In this document: positions 38,001 through 48,913 of the stretch, one piece after another
How positions within the stretch are numbered: position 1 is the stretch's first letter
Layout of the letters: every line of letters begins with the position of its first letter
NCBI GenBank assembly: GCA_905220665.1
Contig: CAJNAR010000154.1
Coordinates: forward strand, 186,001-250,000
Length of the DNA stretch: 64,000 nucleotides
Origin: Albugo candida
Taxonomy: Eukaryota; Oomycota; Peronosporomycetes; Albuginales; Albuginaceae
Reading direction: 5' to 3'
The notes under the pieces: model-generated
The model's database searches: none
Seen by the model: the letters and a program-made list of their open reading frames with translations, nothing else
Told to the model about the DNA's origin: nothing
Made by a program: the position numbers and the translations under genes

Positions 38001-38730
38001 GCTCCAATTTGAGAAGAGTCCACGGGTCAAGAAGGGTCCCTGCTCATCGACTATGTCTTGGAATGGTGCCGGAATCAGCGAGAAGTCTTCGGATGCGATT
38101 CGCTTAAGCGTTTCACATCAAGTCCTTACGTGACTTGTTTGGTGGGAGAACGGACTGGTTCGCCTCTGCGCTCGAATTCATTTTGCGTTCTAGTACACGT
38201 GAAGTTGGGAAGCCGTCCGATCAATCGAAGTTTTTACGCCGGTTGTAGGTCGAAGCAACGCAAATTCTTTAAAGAGCTCAACCAGTTGGTATATTATACT
38301 GTCCCGAAATGGGAATGACACGTCCGTATCCAGTTCACCTTAGCATTCAACTCTCGGAAAAAAAGTTTTTTCTTTTCGCTGATTCCTCGGAACCAACTTT
38401 ATCGCATCGTTGGGAAGGCACTGCCACCGGAAAAACCGCAACCACTGTTGATTCACGTGTCCCCACGTGATCGATGCGGGACGGCAACATGGGTGAAAGT
38501 TTTTTACAAATTATTCAAACGTATTCGCAGACGTTCGCTACCAATCTATTCCGATATCCAGTTTCTACTATCATTCTATCCCTTACCAGTTCGAGCACGC
38601 TTTTGGTTTTTACAAAAATCACATCCAGAAATTATTCTGTGCACTTAAAAGCATTGTGGTGACGTGGAAAGTTACCTGCATTTGTTTTTCGATTGCAACA
38701 GGACGCGTCCAATTTGGGAGGAGCTTTTTC
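35001..38730 (+). pseudogene. LINE ORF2 pseudogene (endonuclease-RT)
   Basis: APE-like endonuclease motifs are ILFVNTNGIK (about 35053), the catalytic VEETHF (35135), a YAP-x-NPAERKLFF block (about 35400) and CGDLNTAL (about 35490). The RT shows SAPGMDGLPAAFY (36473), NYRLIAL (36650), QRGRSTHHHI (36760), LDFENAYDRVDW (36855) and FFSDDST (about 37155) at the catalytic site, where most L1-like RTs have F/YADD. The C-terminal block C-x7-H-x4-C with FFDC and PIWEELF (about 38648-38730) is usual in L1-type LINEs of plants and oomycetes. Stops and frame shifts occur throughout. Confidence 0.85.
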
Positions 38731-39384
38731 CGTCGTGAGCGTGTTTCTTTTCTGTTCGACCATGATGATAACACAGCGCGTGTGCACGGAATCCTGCACT
38801 TCGTGATGCGTGGAAATCCTGTAGGGTGGTGCTGGAGGACCTCTGGTTTGCGTTAATCGTGGCTGCGCTTCACTCTATTTGGACGGACCGGAACCGCAGA
38901 CTTTTCGATTACGGCACTTCGACACCTACTGCACCTGCTGTTTCGGTGATTTATAGCACACTGAGGTCTCATATACGATAGTTGCAAAGGCAGTGCTATG
39001 CTACGGAGCAGTGCAGCACTTGACAAAAGTGTTACAGTCATATCGACATACTGGTTCAGCGCGGAGGTATTTCTCGGTACGACCGAGCCTTCTTCAAGTT
39101 CGGCGACGTTGAATATTGTCATGAGTGACGTTTCTTTTCACAACTACTTATATCTGGTCCGATCAACCTAACTGTAGACTAGTCTCCATCAACCCTGCAT
39201 GTATATCTTTTTTTATTGTAGCCTAGGCATTGGAGAAGTCATTTACGTCTAATTCTAGTAATATACACAACTTCAACTAAGTTATGTCTAGATTCCCAAA
39301 TACTGCAGTGCGTCATAGTAATTCATATCGGAGATACGACTTCATGCTCAGTCATAATGAGATTGTCCATGTTGACGCAGGCGA

Positions 39385-39865
39385 TGGAGTTCGCACGTAT
39401 TGTGGATGATTCCAGATATATCTAGATGTACTCTGCGTTCACGTCGCATATCAAGCAATGATTTCTCTTGAGCGTTTGCTCGGACGTGCGCCTTTTTTTA
39501 GATTGATTTTTCGCTCGAGCCGCTAAACTTTTAGTGCACATGAATTATCGCATGTCTGTGTCAATCATTGACAGAATAGTGTATGCAGGTTGGTTGTGAC
39601 CAAATACGCGTAAATGTATCGAGCTTTTTTCTTCTCTGAATTTTGTAGTTTTTCAACGTTCTTATAATGAGTTCCTTTCCGTGTTTGGTTTCTTTTTATG
39701 TTCACTCAATTGCGCGTTCCTCTCGAAAATATGGTAACACATTTTAAGACAGCTGTATATTCCTTTATGGTATTCATTGCTGATAACGACAAAACTGCAT
39801 CTTTGGTATAAAAGCGTTGATATTTGACACACGTGAGTGCTAGGTAGGGTTTTCTGCGACATATA
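39385..39865 (-). pseudogene. SS18/GIF-like pseudogene (copy I)
   Basis: A second decayed paralogue of the SS18-like gene at 45.0 kb and sister of copy II at 17 kb. On the minus strand NAQLSEH aligns with NAQLSEF of the intact SSXT domain. At DNA level GAGCGTTTGCTCGGACGTGC differs from the parent at two positions, and GTATTGTGGATGATT matches GTATTGCGGATGATT. The alanine/glutamine region is mostly lost and the reading frame is not maintained. It sits just after the LINE, in the same relative place as copy II. Confidence 0.7.
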
Positions 39866-42195
39866 AATGCGGGAAAACCCGCAATATTTATGCGGTAAAA
39901 GTCCGAATGTGGAACGTTGACTACAGACAAATAAAGACTTGTGTATTACGTTCACATCAACTAATCTATTTATTGATACTTCAATTCGATGATGTCGTTT
40001 AAGCAGGTTTTGTACTTCTTCATAGATGAGTCAATGGGAATTGATGCCGGTGCGTTTGGCAATGATAGGCTTCGCGAAGGTATTCTGTGCCACGAAAAAG
40101 CTACCGATAACGAAGTTTTGTGGAGCGGATTGCACTATCACGCCATCGGAATACTTCAGGTAATATTCATAACGATAATTCAAAACGATAATCTCATCGC
40201 TGACGATATGTCAAACTGCGGGTTAGATGTTGAACTGCTTCAAAAAAATGCTTCTGCTTCGGATAAAACAAAAACGATCGATCGTCTGGGATTACCCTGT
40301 AAACTCAACTTCGAAGGAAAACGGACGTAAGCAATTCTATTTCAAAATAACTCGAATCCGACAGTAACGCAAAATTTTAATGCTGGACAATTGAATGTTT
40401 ATTTGCTAAGCGAGTTGCTTCAAACGCTCGATATCGAAGAATTGACTGAAAAATGGTGATGAGCATTAGATATTGGAGAGAAAAAATAGCTTTTGGAAGA
40501 GCATCACGCGCGTGAAGCGACCTTACCGAATTGATTGCACTTTCGACTGAATGAAACGTTTTTCATCAAAATTGCGACGCGCTGAGGCAATTAAATTGTT
40601 AAGAACAAGAGATCGGCTTTTTACAAGCGATTTCGCGCGCATACGCTGGTCGTAAGCAGCGAATTTGCACGGAAGAATGAGAAACTCGAACTCCCGTTTG
40701 GAGTCAGCGACACTCGTCGCACTTTTGAAACAGCTTGAGATCAATTGCTGCAGGTAAGGGGACTCGCCGCAGTGATAATGGCATCCCACACGATCTGCGA
40801 GATACCCTTGAAGCTGACGAACGTTTTGGAATGATCCACTTGAAAACAAAAAGTCGGAATCAAAGTCCATTGTATGTTGAACTATTACATCAACTTCTAC
40901 TGCTCTAATGAAATCCATACTGTTATGAAAGGAGGAAGGATGTGCGGTACGATGGAATCGATGAATTTGTTTGGTATGCGAATTGATGTAGTGCAGATAC
41001 ATCTTCATTCCCCCATGAAGTTTGAGTTAGCGACAGAGATGAGGACATATTGGATGGATGCATCGACGAAAGAGAAGGAGGATGAGAGTGTAGAAAAACC
41101 GTCCCAGAATGTAAAAAGACGATGTGGCGCAGAAAGGTATGTAGATGGGTAGAAACAAGAGAGGACTAAGAATGTGCGGGAAACGATAATATATTCACTG
41201 CGAAGAAATGCGTACATTGCAATGGTGTAAATAAATGATAAAGAATTATTGAGATTGGGAATGTATCTTTGTTGTCATTGTTTGATTTATGTATCATACT
41301 GTCAAATGAACGCAAAGAGAAGGCTACAACGAGGAAAATGTATCCATCACACGATCACGTTGCTACAGGCTGAAATTACTCTGAAATGCATCCTCTCATG
41401 AGCGTAAACAGTCGAATGCTCGTTCAACTTTGGAATGCCAATGGAAGAAAGCAATACGATAGTTGAATGTGGTCGAGTAAAGAAGCCCCTGTTAATGTTC
41501 AATCATCTTGCATGATATAGCGAGAATCATCCTCGTGTAAGAGAGCATCTGCTTCGCTGCACTAATCATCTTCTATTGAAAAAACGGCTCATATATCACT
41601 TAAATTAGAGAAGATGCAAAGAGAGATGTTCCCAGAATTTTAATCAATATGGTGTCAAGCTTTCAAGGGCGCTAACTCAATGCTTGTTCTCAAAATACAG
41701 CGGTATTGGTGCAATGGATGCTTGGCAGTATTTTACGCCCAGATATTCCTTCCACTTGTCTCCTTTGAATTTCAAACCTGTTCCTTCTGGTCTACCCACA
41801 TGATTGTATATCGATATATCGCTTTTTATACTTTGACTGCTTAGCACATGTAATGACTGAGTGCATTCATCTTCCTCGAAGATCGCAATCATTCTCCGCC
41901 AAAAAAACAATCACTGAGGTAGGTATGCTCCTGGAAAAAAGGCACGTAAAAGCATTGCAATATCTACTCTTGCAAATATTTTCCTACAGACTTGCCTTTT
42001 GTTTCATATTCGAACCTTGCACCAGTATTTTCTTTTGTGAAATTCTACCCACTATATCACGATTCTGAAGGGTGGAGAGGTAGGCTCCCGACCACGTTGA
42101 TGGCTAAATGTGTAAAAGCAACAATTCACCACATATCTCCACATGGACGTACTAATTAGAGCACAAGCCTATTTTCATATTCAAATCACAGTAAG
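39866..42195 (+). repeat. Segmental duplication tail, copy I (matches 19809-22190)
   Basis: Homologous to 19809-22190 over its length. A 113-codon frame at 39989-40330 (+) has no motif I know and is disrupted in the other copy. The minus-strand frame of 161 codons at 40523-41008 is antisense to the open stretch of the other copy and has no recognisable domain. No supported gene. Confidence 0.65.
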
Positions 42196-45023
42196 CACAT
42201 ACCAATCAGATATATCGGTCAGAGTGCACTCGTCCACCGGATGCAACCAGTCCTATACAGCATCAACTTGCTGCAAACAAAATGGAAACAATCGGTGAAT
42301 TAGACACGGTTTCGAAATGCGATACAACCAATTGTGGAATGGGCTTAGAATCATGGCCGGGGAGGATTCAAACTGCCTGAAGGTCACAACCAATTATAAT
42401 AATATAGAAAGCTATATTTCTTGCTGAAGCACACAGTAGGAACGACGATTGTCACGAATACAAAGCCCGTCCATCGTATATACCATGCATGAGTGTATGC
42501 CTTCCTCGGAGGAGATCTGCATTGTATCTCTTCGTCAGGATACCAGGTATATAGAGGCGCATCGTCACTTAGTAGAATCAACATATACCGATGCTTCAAC
42601 ACCTCAGCTAACCACAGCGTTCTGTGATTCTTCCGACACCAAACGAAAGATCACACTCGAGCTATTTGGAGAGGATAAGGATTGTGTCAGAAACTGAAGC
42701 ATGCCGCAAAGTACAACAACTGACTGATACTTTCTGCTCGAAGCATCGCACTTATATTCGTATGCCTTCTCGCGCAAATTAAGAATACGCGAAGGAAGAA
42801 CCTTTCGACGACTTAAGTCACAAAGCAAATAATCTCTGTGGGTGTATGGCTTCCCAAAGGCAACACAATGTGACAAATTTAGAAATGGAAGCTTCTCATC
42901 CAAGCCTTTTCTTTTTCGTCTCGGAATCGACACACTCTGGTTTATTTGCAAGAAAATCGCTTTTGTCGAATTTAAAAGTGCACATTCTGAACAATTGAAA
43001 TGTTTCAGCCTTCTACACCACACGGAAACATTTAGCGTTTCTACTGTCGGGAATGGTTTTCCTGGATATGTCTGAAGGCGTTTGGCTCTCTCAGGTGCTA
43101 TAGAGCGCCTTGAAACGTTTTGCAGAAGCTTCGATTCCGAGGATCAAATACGAAGAGCGTTCTATCGGTTTCCGTCAATGTACGATGTTTTTCGGATGTA
43201 TTCTGACGGATGAAAAACAATTTCTCGATTTGCTCTATGCGGATGATATTACTGGAAGGGAACAAGACAAAAAACTTTATTCGAGAGTAAATCCTTGTCG
43301 GGCGTAGTTATTAGGCGTCTGTCCGAGCCGATGTAAGTACGCCTGCAATTTCAGCAACGCATCCGGTGCTAGAAAATCTGGTTACCAAATCAAATATAAA
43401 ATGACAATGGATGGAACATGGTTCATGAATCACCGAGTCGCGCGCTGAGGATCGATTTGCATCGTTCACATTCCACCTTCGTCCATCGACAGTACTCACT
43501 CCTACTTGCCGCTTTATTCATGAAATGAAAGCGAATATTATCCGTCGGGCGTGACAATTCTCCATAAAATAGGTCTGATATTCAGAAAATCACCAGCTTT
43601 GCGCTCATTCTGTGACTAGATCTCGTTGAGAGAATCGTTTCGATTCACGGACTTTTTGAAAATCCATTTTTTTTTTGATGTTAACGTATCATGAATGAAT
43701 CGTGACACATTGAATATGGATGATGCGAAAGCTCAAGTCCCCTTCCTGTTCAATTCTTCAAGAAAGCCTCACAGACTTAGTAGTCCTGTACTAAGCCGAA
43801 AACATAGCACGAGATGTCAATTCAGCCGTGTCGTATCCATACGTTTCTTCAGGTGAAAGCGACTCCAACCAAATGAGGCAAGAACGCCTGCCAGCAATCC
43901 TATCATCTCGAGAGAGTGCGACATACTTGAAAGAAATCGAATGGGGAGCCGATAAGAACTGTGGAAGGAAAATGAGAGAATAAAAGAAACAAACAAATAG
44001 AGCTCTGAGTTGGACAGTCGTCGATCTGAGTATCATTTTTCTTCCGACCGCCTTTGATATACGAATTTGGTCAACTTGCTTTCTTTCCATCTTTGTATGT
44101 GGCTTTCGAGTCGGATTAAAAAAGTGCTGAAGTTCGGAATTATGACTTACTCCAACTGAAATTTCCTTTTTCTTCTCACAATCTCATCATTTACTCTCGC
44201 AAAAAAATTGTTGTCATCGAAGCACGAGGAGAAAACAAAAGATGCATCGCCTCGGTTGAGGTCGCATTCGTACCACTTTATACAGCCACTTTAATGACCT
44301 CTTTGACGATGTACTACAATTGCATTTCGTGACAAAGCTACACATCTTTTTGTACTCCAATCTGCTTCGCCAAATGATCTGATTTGAACACCATCAGTAT
44401 TCGCGAGAAATGACAGAAAAATGTGCAATAAATGTGAAGGACATAATCAGTTTCCACCATGACCGATGGTCTTCGGCATGGAAAGTTATAATGTGGAAAT
44501 AATGATGATTCTGGAGTTCTATAGTGACAATCAAAGCTACACACACAATTGTTGTGTGAGCTGCAAAGTGCTTCACAAAGAGATATTTTTCCTCGACGCC
44601 TCTATAGTTCCATCATTTTAGATACTTTTTCATGACACAAATTTACGCCAACTACTTGGAATCACACTCTAAGAAATAGAGCTTTTATGAAGTTTTTATT
44701 TCATAACGAAAGAATTCGCGTCATATTTCGTAAGGCGGCGCACCTCTTTTCACAATTGGACTGCGTGAGCTTTTCGCGTTTATTGAATGAGTGTAACAAT
44801 GCGTCGATCATCCATTGCAGTGACTCAACTCTTTGCGTGCGGGAAGGAAATGCGCGGAGTGAAGTAATTTCGTCCAATGAGATACGCTTCCTAAGAATAT
44901 AATATTTTTATATTCTACTACCATAATTCTATAAATTTACCATTCTAGGCAAAATATCGTACTTCGACATAAGCGAACTTGCTACGGATCAAGTACGCAT
45001 GCAAAAGTTCGGATGCGAACTTA
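42196..45023. other. Stretch without a recognisable gene
   Basis: The longest frames are 139 codons at 42604-43023 (-), 99 codons at 43791-44090 (-) and 65 codons at 43110-43307 (+), the last with a chance-like LLYADDI. None has a family signature I would trust. The region separates the repeat block from the gene island. Confidence 0.4.
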
Positions 45024-45831
45024 CTACCCGCTTCCTGGCGGAATGATTGTCGGAAGGGATGGATTCGAAGACTGCATTGGATGCGCGAGTGGATGCTGAT
45101 TAAGGGATGGATAGCTTCCAGAGTACTGCGGCGCGCTCATAGCCATCATCCCCGGAGATACATCCTGATATCCCATCGACATGGACGCCTCGTTATTCTG
45201 ATACATTGGAGCAGGCTGCGACATATGCATGTATTGCGGATGATTTCCCATACTCGCCATTCGAGCCTGATATTGTGCGAGTGCTTGCGCTTGAGCGTTT
45301 GCTTGGACTTGCGCCTGCGCTCTGGCTTGCTGTAAATTAGCTTGTGCTTGAGCTTGTGCTTGTGCTTGTGCTCGAGCTTGTGCCTGAGCTTGCGCTTGAG
45401 CGTGCATTTGTACTTGCATTTGAGCTTGGGCCGTTCGGTTTTGGTACGCTCTCATTTGCTGAATGTGTGCTTGGGACATTGTATTGGATCGATCGGTTGA
45501 ATGATTTGGAAAGTTTGGTTGCGGTTTTGTGCGTGGAGACGTATCAGACGCTTCGTCTGCCCACTTTGCTAAGATCATTAGGTTTTTATTGAGAATTTTT
45601 CGTTTTGTATCGAGTTTTTCCATAAATTCACTTAATTGCGCATTCCCTTTTCCGTGTTTGATACTATTATTCAGTTCAATGATTTCGACAATTAATCCTG
45701 AATTCTCATCTAGCATTGCCTATGACGATGAGAGTGTAGGTAAGAGAGTATTAACTTTAATAGGAGGTATACGTTTGTACCTGAATCTGTTCCGTCGATA
45801 TCACGTCGGGTTCTTGCGCAAATTGCTGCAT
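45024..45831 (-). CDS. SS18/GRF-interacting-factor-like transcription coactivator
   Basis: Two exons are read as 45831-45781 and 45719-45024, joined across a 61-nt intron (GTACAA...ATAG). They give 248 residues. The N-terminal SSXT domain (about residues 10-70) has the family pattern: ISTEQIQ, then MLDEN-x-x-LI, a linker, and [16 protein letters not shown]18/GIF proteins act in the nucleus as coactivators, linked in animals and plants to SWI/SNF chromatin remodelling. Residues about 113-168 are almost pure Ala-Gln dipeptides; the tail is Met/Pro/Ser/Gln-rich, as in relatives. An in-frame upstream ATG at 45936 would add 35 residues; I prefer 45831 because family members start shortly before TEQIQ, often with MQQ. 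It lies 293 bp downstream of RGP1 on the same strand. Two pseudogene copies lie at 17.0 and 39.4 kb. Confidence 0.85.
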
Positions 45832-46124
45832 TCTTGGTATCGCTTGATGAGGTCTTTTATTATAGACATCATGACATGTATTAGGTTTAACAGTGTAAAA
45901 ATGTAGACTAGGAACAACCGCATATAATGTATTCATGTTTATTGATGTCTCCCAAACTTTTACAAACCGGTCTCATCGGCGTGTATCACTGCCCTTATAG
46001 ACTCTCTGGTTGAGCGATAAGGAGTTGATGCCTTTCTCACCAAATGTACGCTGGTAATATGTTCCGCGAAGGTGTCTCGTAATTATGTGACACATTCTGA
46101 TAACTTGCGTCTCCTCATGCGCAC

Positions 46125-47222
46125 TCAAGTATGTAGCACGGTCGACTTGCCGAAATCAAGAACGAGCTCGCGTCGGCACCCGGTGTAAAATCGCTCAGGG
46201 ATATTTGCTAGGGATTGAATTGTTTGAATTGAGGGTCTGGGACACTTGATGACGATAGGTATCTGCCACTTGATTGTCTGATTGCTGTGTGTGGATGGGT
46301 CCATTATAAAATCAAATTGGATGATCCACTGGATACTTATGTAATTTGTTTGGATGGTTGGGATTGCTTGTTTCGGTATGGTTAAGCGACAATTCGTTTG
46401 TAGTGTCGAAGCCGTTTCTTCTGCAAATGACGCAATCACTTTTGAATGTAAAGTAGCTTCGCTTTTTTCCTGTCTCAGTAACATCGCCACAATTCTCTTA
46501 CATTTGATGTTGGAACGTGTGAAATTCAATACACACAGAATGTTTTCGCCCAAGTAATAAAACGGCTTGGAGATTGAGCACTCCAGCAAACGTTCAGTCC
46601 CCGTTTTTATGACATATACACTCATTTTCTCCATCGGTCCTCGTCGGGAATTGTGTGGTACAACTTCAAAAGGCATCTCAGTACCCTTTCGCACTCCAAC
46701 AGACGACTCATTTGCAATAAACAGCTTTGGACTTTCTGACTCGAAATTAGCCACTGGAAACATTGAAAACGTATACGTCACAGAGCCGTATACCTCAAAC
46801 GGTAGATGCATGCTAGTTTTTGTATGCGGCGTTTCCACCACGCCCGTCAACATGTAAACCACACGCGCGAGTGTGACATGAAAGCTAGTGCAACACACTG
46901 TCGGTAGCGCAATCGCAAAGGAGAGACTTGACGTCCCTTTGTCCGATATTTCAACGTGATGTTTCTGGCTTTCTGTTTGCAAAATACAAGTGGAATGTTT
47001 GGTATTAGAAGAAGATTCGGTAGCATTTCTCTGCAGAGTCGGAGGAGGGCCAGAATGAAACGTTAGATGAGCCTGAATTGCGAGGCATATCGACAATCTT
47101 TCGAGAAACGATATATTTTCCTTGTTTGTTTCGCGTAGCTGTAATTTCATTATCCCGCGTACGTATTCGTTTGAGTGATAGCATCGGGAACTCAATCGTG
47201 CGGTAATGTGCACACCCGACAT
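46125..47222 (-). CDS. RGP1: RGP1-like Rab6 GEF complex partner protein (arrestin-like fold)
   Basis: A single exon encoding 365 residues, close to the roughly 390 of human RGP1. With RIC1, RGP1 forms the guanine-nucleotide exchange factor for Rab6/Ypt6 at the Golgi. Matching blocks run in order: an N-terminal arrestin-like strand pair, a STCILQT...SFAIALP segment, a HLPFEVYGSVTYTF-type strand near residue 140, a PFYYLGENILCVLNF block near 220-235 corresponding to a VYRLGEDVVGTLNL-type block, a CRLTIPKQAIPT-x-QT stretch, IQWIIQFDF near 300, and a final KWQIPIVIK. The identification rests on remembered family sequence and is solid mainly in the C-terminal half. No intron seen. It diverges from the choline-phosphate cytidylyltransferase gene across a 452-bp spacer. 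Confidence 0.78.
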   Translation of the reverse strand: MSGVHITARLSSRCYHSNEYVRGIMKLQLRETNKENISFLERLSICLAIQAHLTFHSGPPPTLQRNATESSSNTKHSTCILQTESQKHHVEISDKGTSSLSFAIALPTVCCTSFHVTLARVVYMLTGVVETPHTKTSMHLPFEVYGSVTYTFSMFPVANFESESPKLFIANESSVGVRKGTEMPFEVVPHNSRRGPMEKMSVYVIKTGTERLLECSISKPFYYLGENILCVLNFTRSNIKCKRIVAMLLRQEKSEATLHSKVIASFAEETASTLQTNCRLTIPKQAIPTIQTNYISIQWIIQFDFIMDPSTHSNQTIKWQIPIVIKCPRPSIQTIQSLANIPERFYTGCRRELVLDFGKSTVLHT

Positions 47223-47674
47223 GATCCTACTATTTAATAAATAAGGTAAACCACTCTAAAACCGACTTTTCTTTGTTGCGTCAGAGCCACAACACTTGCA
47301 GAAAAAACTGATACCGATATGTTTATTGCCAACGTCACGAGAGTCCAACGTGTTCCGTCTTATCAAGACATAAACTTGATTATCGATTATGCTTGGCTAC
47401 AAATTGTAATTATGTTCTTTCAGTTTACTAATTCTGCAAGAGAACACGGCTATCTGGTGTTTCCGCGTCGTGCTGCTCGGTGTTCAAGCTTAACTACACA
47501 GACCGCTTCATTCTCTGAAAGTGAAGATAGTGCGTTGAATACGGCACTGGGCTCTACATGTATCTTTACTACTCTAGCGTGCACAACACCATAAAGTAGG
47601 ACTATTCCTCAGATCGCCGTAACGGCAGAAATCACTATTTCGCATTAAGCCTGCACAGTAACACTCAATTTACC
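47223..47674. promoter_or_regulatory. Divergent promoter region between RGP1 and the cytidylyltransferase gene
   Basis: This 452-bp spacer separates two divergently transcribed genes and should hold both promoters. A 91-codon frame at 47319-47594 (+) lies in it without recognisable domains and is probably chance. I could not place transcription starts or an oomycete initiator element with confidence. Confidence 0.45.
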
Positions 47675-48818
47675 ATGACAAAAAAGGTAACGTACTTACT
47701 CACACATCACATTTGAGTGATGTAACTCATTCCTCACAGCGAAAAGCAAGAGACTACGGTGAGGAAGAGGAGTTTTCTTCTCTCGAGAAAACGAGAGACT
47801 ACTATTCGGACGAAGAACGTGATTCATCCAAGACGAAAACCACTCGCGAGTCCAATCCTTCATCGGAGGAATGGAGTGACACATCACCACCTTCTCAAAT
47901 GAACCGACACGATGAATTCTATTCGCGAAGTAGAAGTCCATCTGTGGAGCCTTTTCGTAAAGTTTTAGTAGACGGAGAACCCGGGACGCTCACAGGAAGA
48001 CCTCTTCGTCTCTATGCAGATGGGATTTTCGACTTGTTTCATTTCGGCCACGCCAAGGTACATATCAGTTATATACAAGTGTCATGCTCATCTGTTATGT
48101 TCAGGCTCTACAACAATGTAAACAAGCGTACCCTCACGTCTATCTACTGGTTGGATGTAATAGCGATGAGATGACGCACCAGCTTAAGGGAAAAACCGTC
48201 ATGACCGACAAAGAGCGATACGAGTCACTACGGCACTGTAAATGGGTGGATGAAGTAGTCGAAGACGCGCCTTGGGTGATAACCGATGAATTTCTCGACC
48301 AACATGCGATTGATTATGTGTGTCACGATTCACTTCCTTATTCCGATACATCGGGTGAGTCCTCGGATGGCGATGTGTACGATCGAATCAAGAAAATGGG
48401 CAAATTCTTGGAGACTAAACGCACGGACGGTATCTCGACCTCGGATCTGATTAACCGAATTATCAAAGAATACGATACATTCATTCGGCGTAATCTTCAG
48501 CGCGGTTACACTGGAAAAGAGATGAACGTTTCGTATTTGAAGGAGCAAAGCATAAAGTTCGATATGGCTGTGGATAAGGTAAAACACGATGTGGACGGGT
48601 TCATTCATAAATGGGTCGGGAAAGCGGACGAATTACAGTATAATTTTCTGGATTTATTTAGTCGCGACGGACCGTTGGTACGTATCAATATTAATTCTGA
48701 CGGTACTCCATATTCAACACGTACTGATTTGTTGTATGTACAGAGAACATCACTCCGGAAACGACGTAGGATCCTCAAAGAGCGATTGACCGATATCGCG
48801 AGGGAAAAGCTCCGCTAA
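47675..48818 (+). CDS. PCYT1: Choline-phosphate cytidylyltransferase (CTP:phosphocholine cytidylyltransferase)
   Basis: It catalyses CTP + phosphocholine to CDP-choline, the rate-limiting step of the Kennedy pathway to phosphatidylcholine. Three exons are proposed: 47675-47686, 47740-48057 and 48105-48818, with introns of 53 nt (GTAACG...ACAG) and 47 nt (GTACAT...TCAG), giving 347 residues. The nucleotidyltransferase core starts at RLYADGIFDLFHFGHAK, with the HxGH signature at residues 105-108. It continues with LLVGCNSDE, KGKTVMTDKERYE and the RTDGISTS signature (about 216-223). The intron falls right after HFGHAK. The N-terminus is acidic, Ser-rich and low-complexity. The exon-1 proposal (only MTKK) rests on splice signals and phase; the alternative is a start at the in-frame ATG near 47899. 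It may be membrane-regulated like animal enzymes, but a classic amphipathic lipid-binding helix is not obvious. Confidence 0.92.
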
Positions 48819-48913
48819 GACTTTCATATTTGTAATTGACTTATTTGACATTAATGACATCAATGACATGTTAATAATCGCTAAACCTTTAATTTACTTG
48901 GAGTGGATCCACA

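Larger units (their letters stand above)
32255..39276 (+). mobile_element. LINE (L1-like, APE endonuclease type), dead, with nested SINE
   Basis: The element is bounded by near-perfect 14-bp target duplications, CTAAGTTGTGTCTA (32241-32254) and CTAAGTTATGTCTA (39277-39290). The flanking sequence is continuous in the paralogous segment at 16.9 kb. Inside, in LINE order, are an ORF1 region, an APE-type endonuclease, a reverse transcriptase and a C-terminal C...H...C motif. All frames carry stops. Length is about 7.0 kb, including a 246-bp SINE. No A-tail is evident; the 3' end is only AT-rich. A shorter relative lies at 60131-62900, and its 5' end begins with the same ACTTCTGAA-x-TTGCCGG sequence. 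Confidence 0.85.

Noticed and set aside
43110..43307. LLYADDI motif as a reverse transcriptase remnant
   Set aside because: No neighbouring RT blocks could be found in any frame, so a seven-residue match is too weak.
45344..45592. Frame rich in Leu/Val/Glu on the plus strand
   Set aside because: It is the antisense shadow of the Ala-Gln repeat of the SS18-like gene.
47319..47594. 91-codon frame in the divergent promoter spacer
   Set aside because: No domain, no signal peptide and no splice link to either neighbour; length is within chance expectation.
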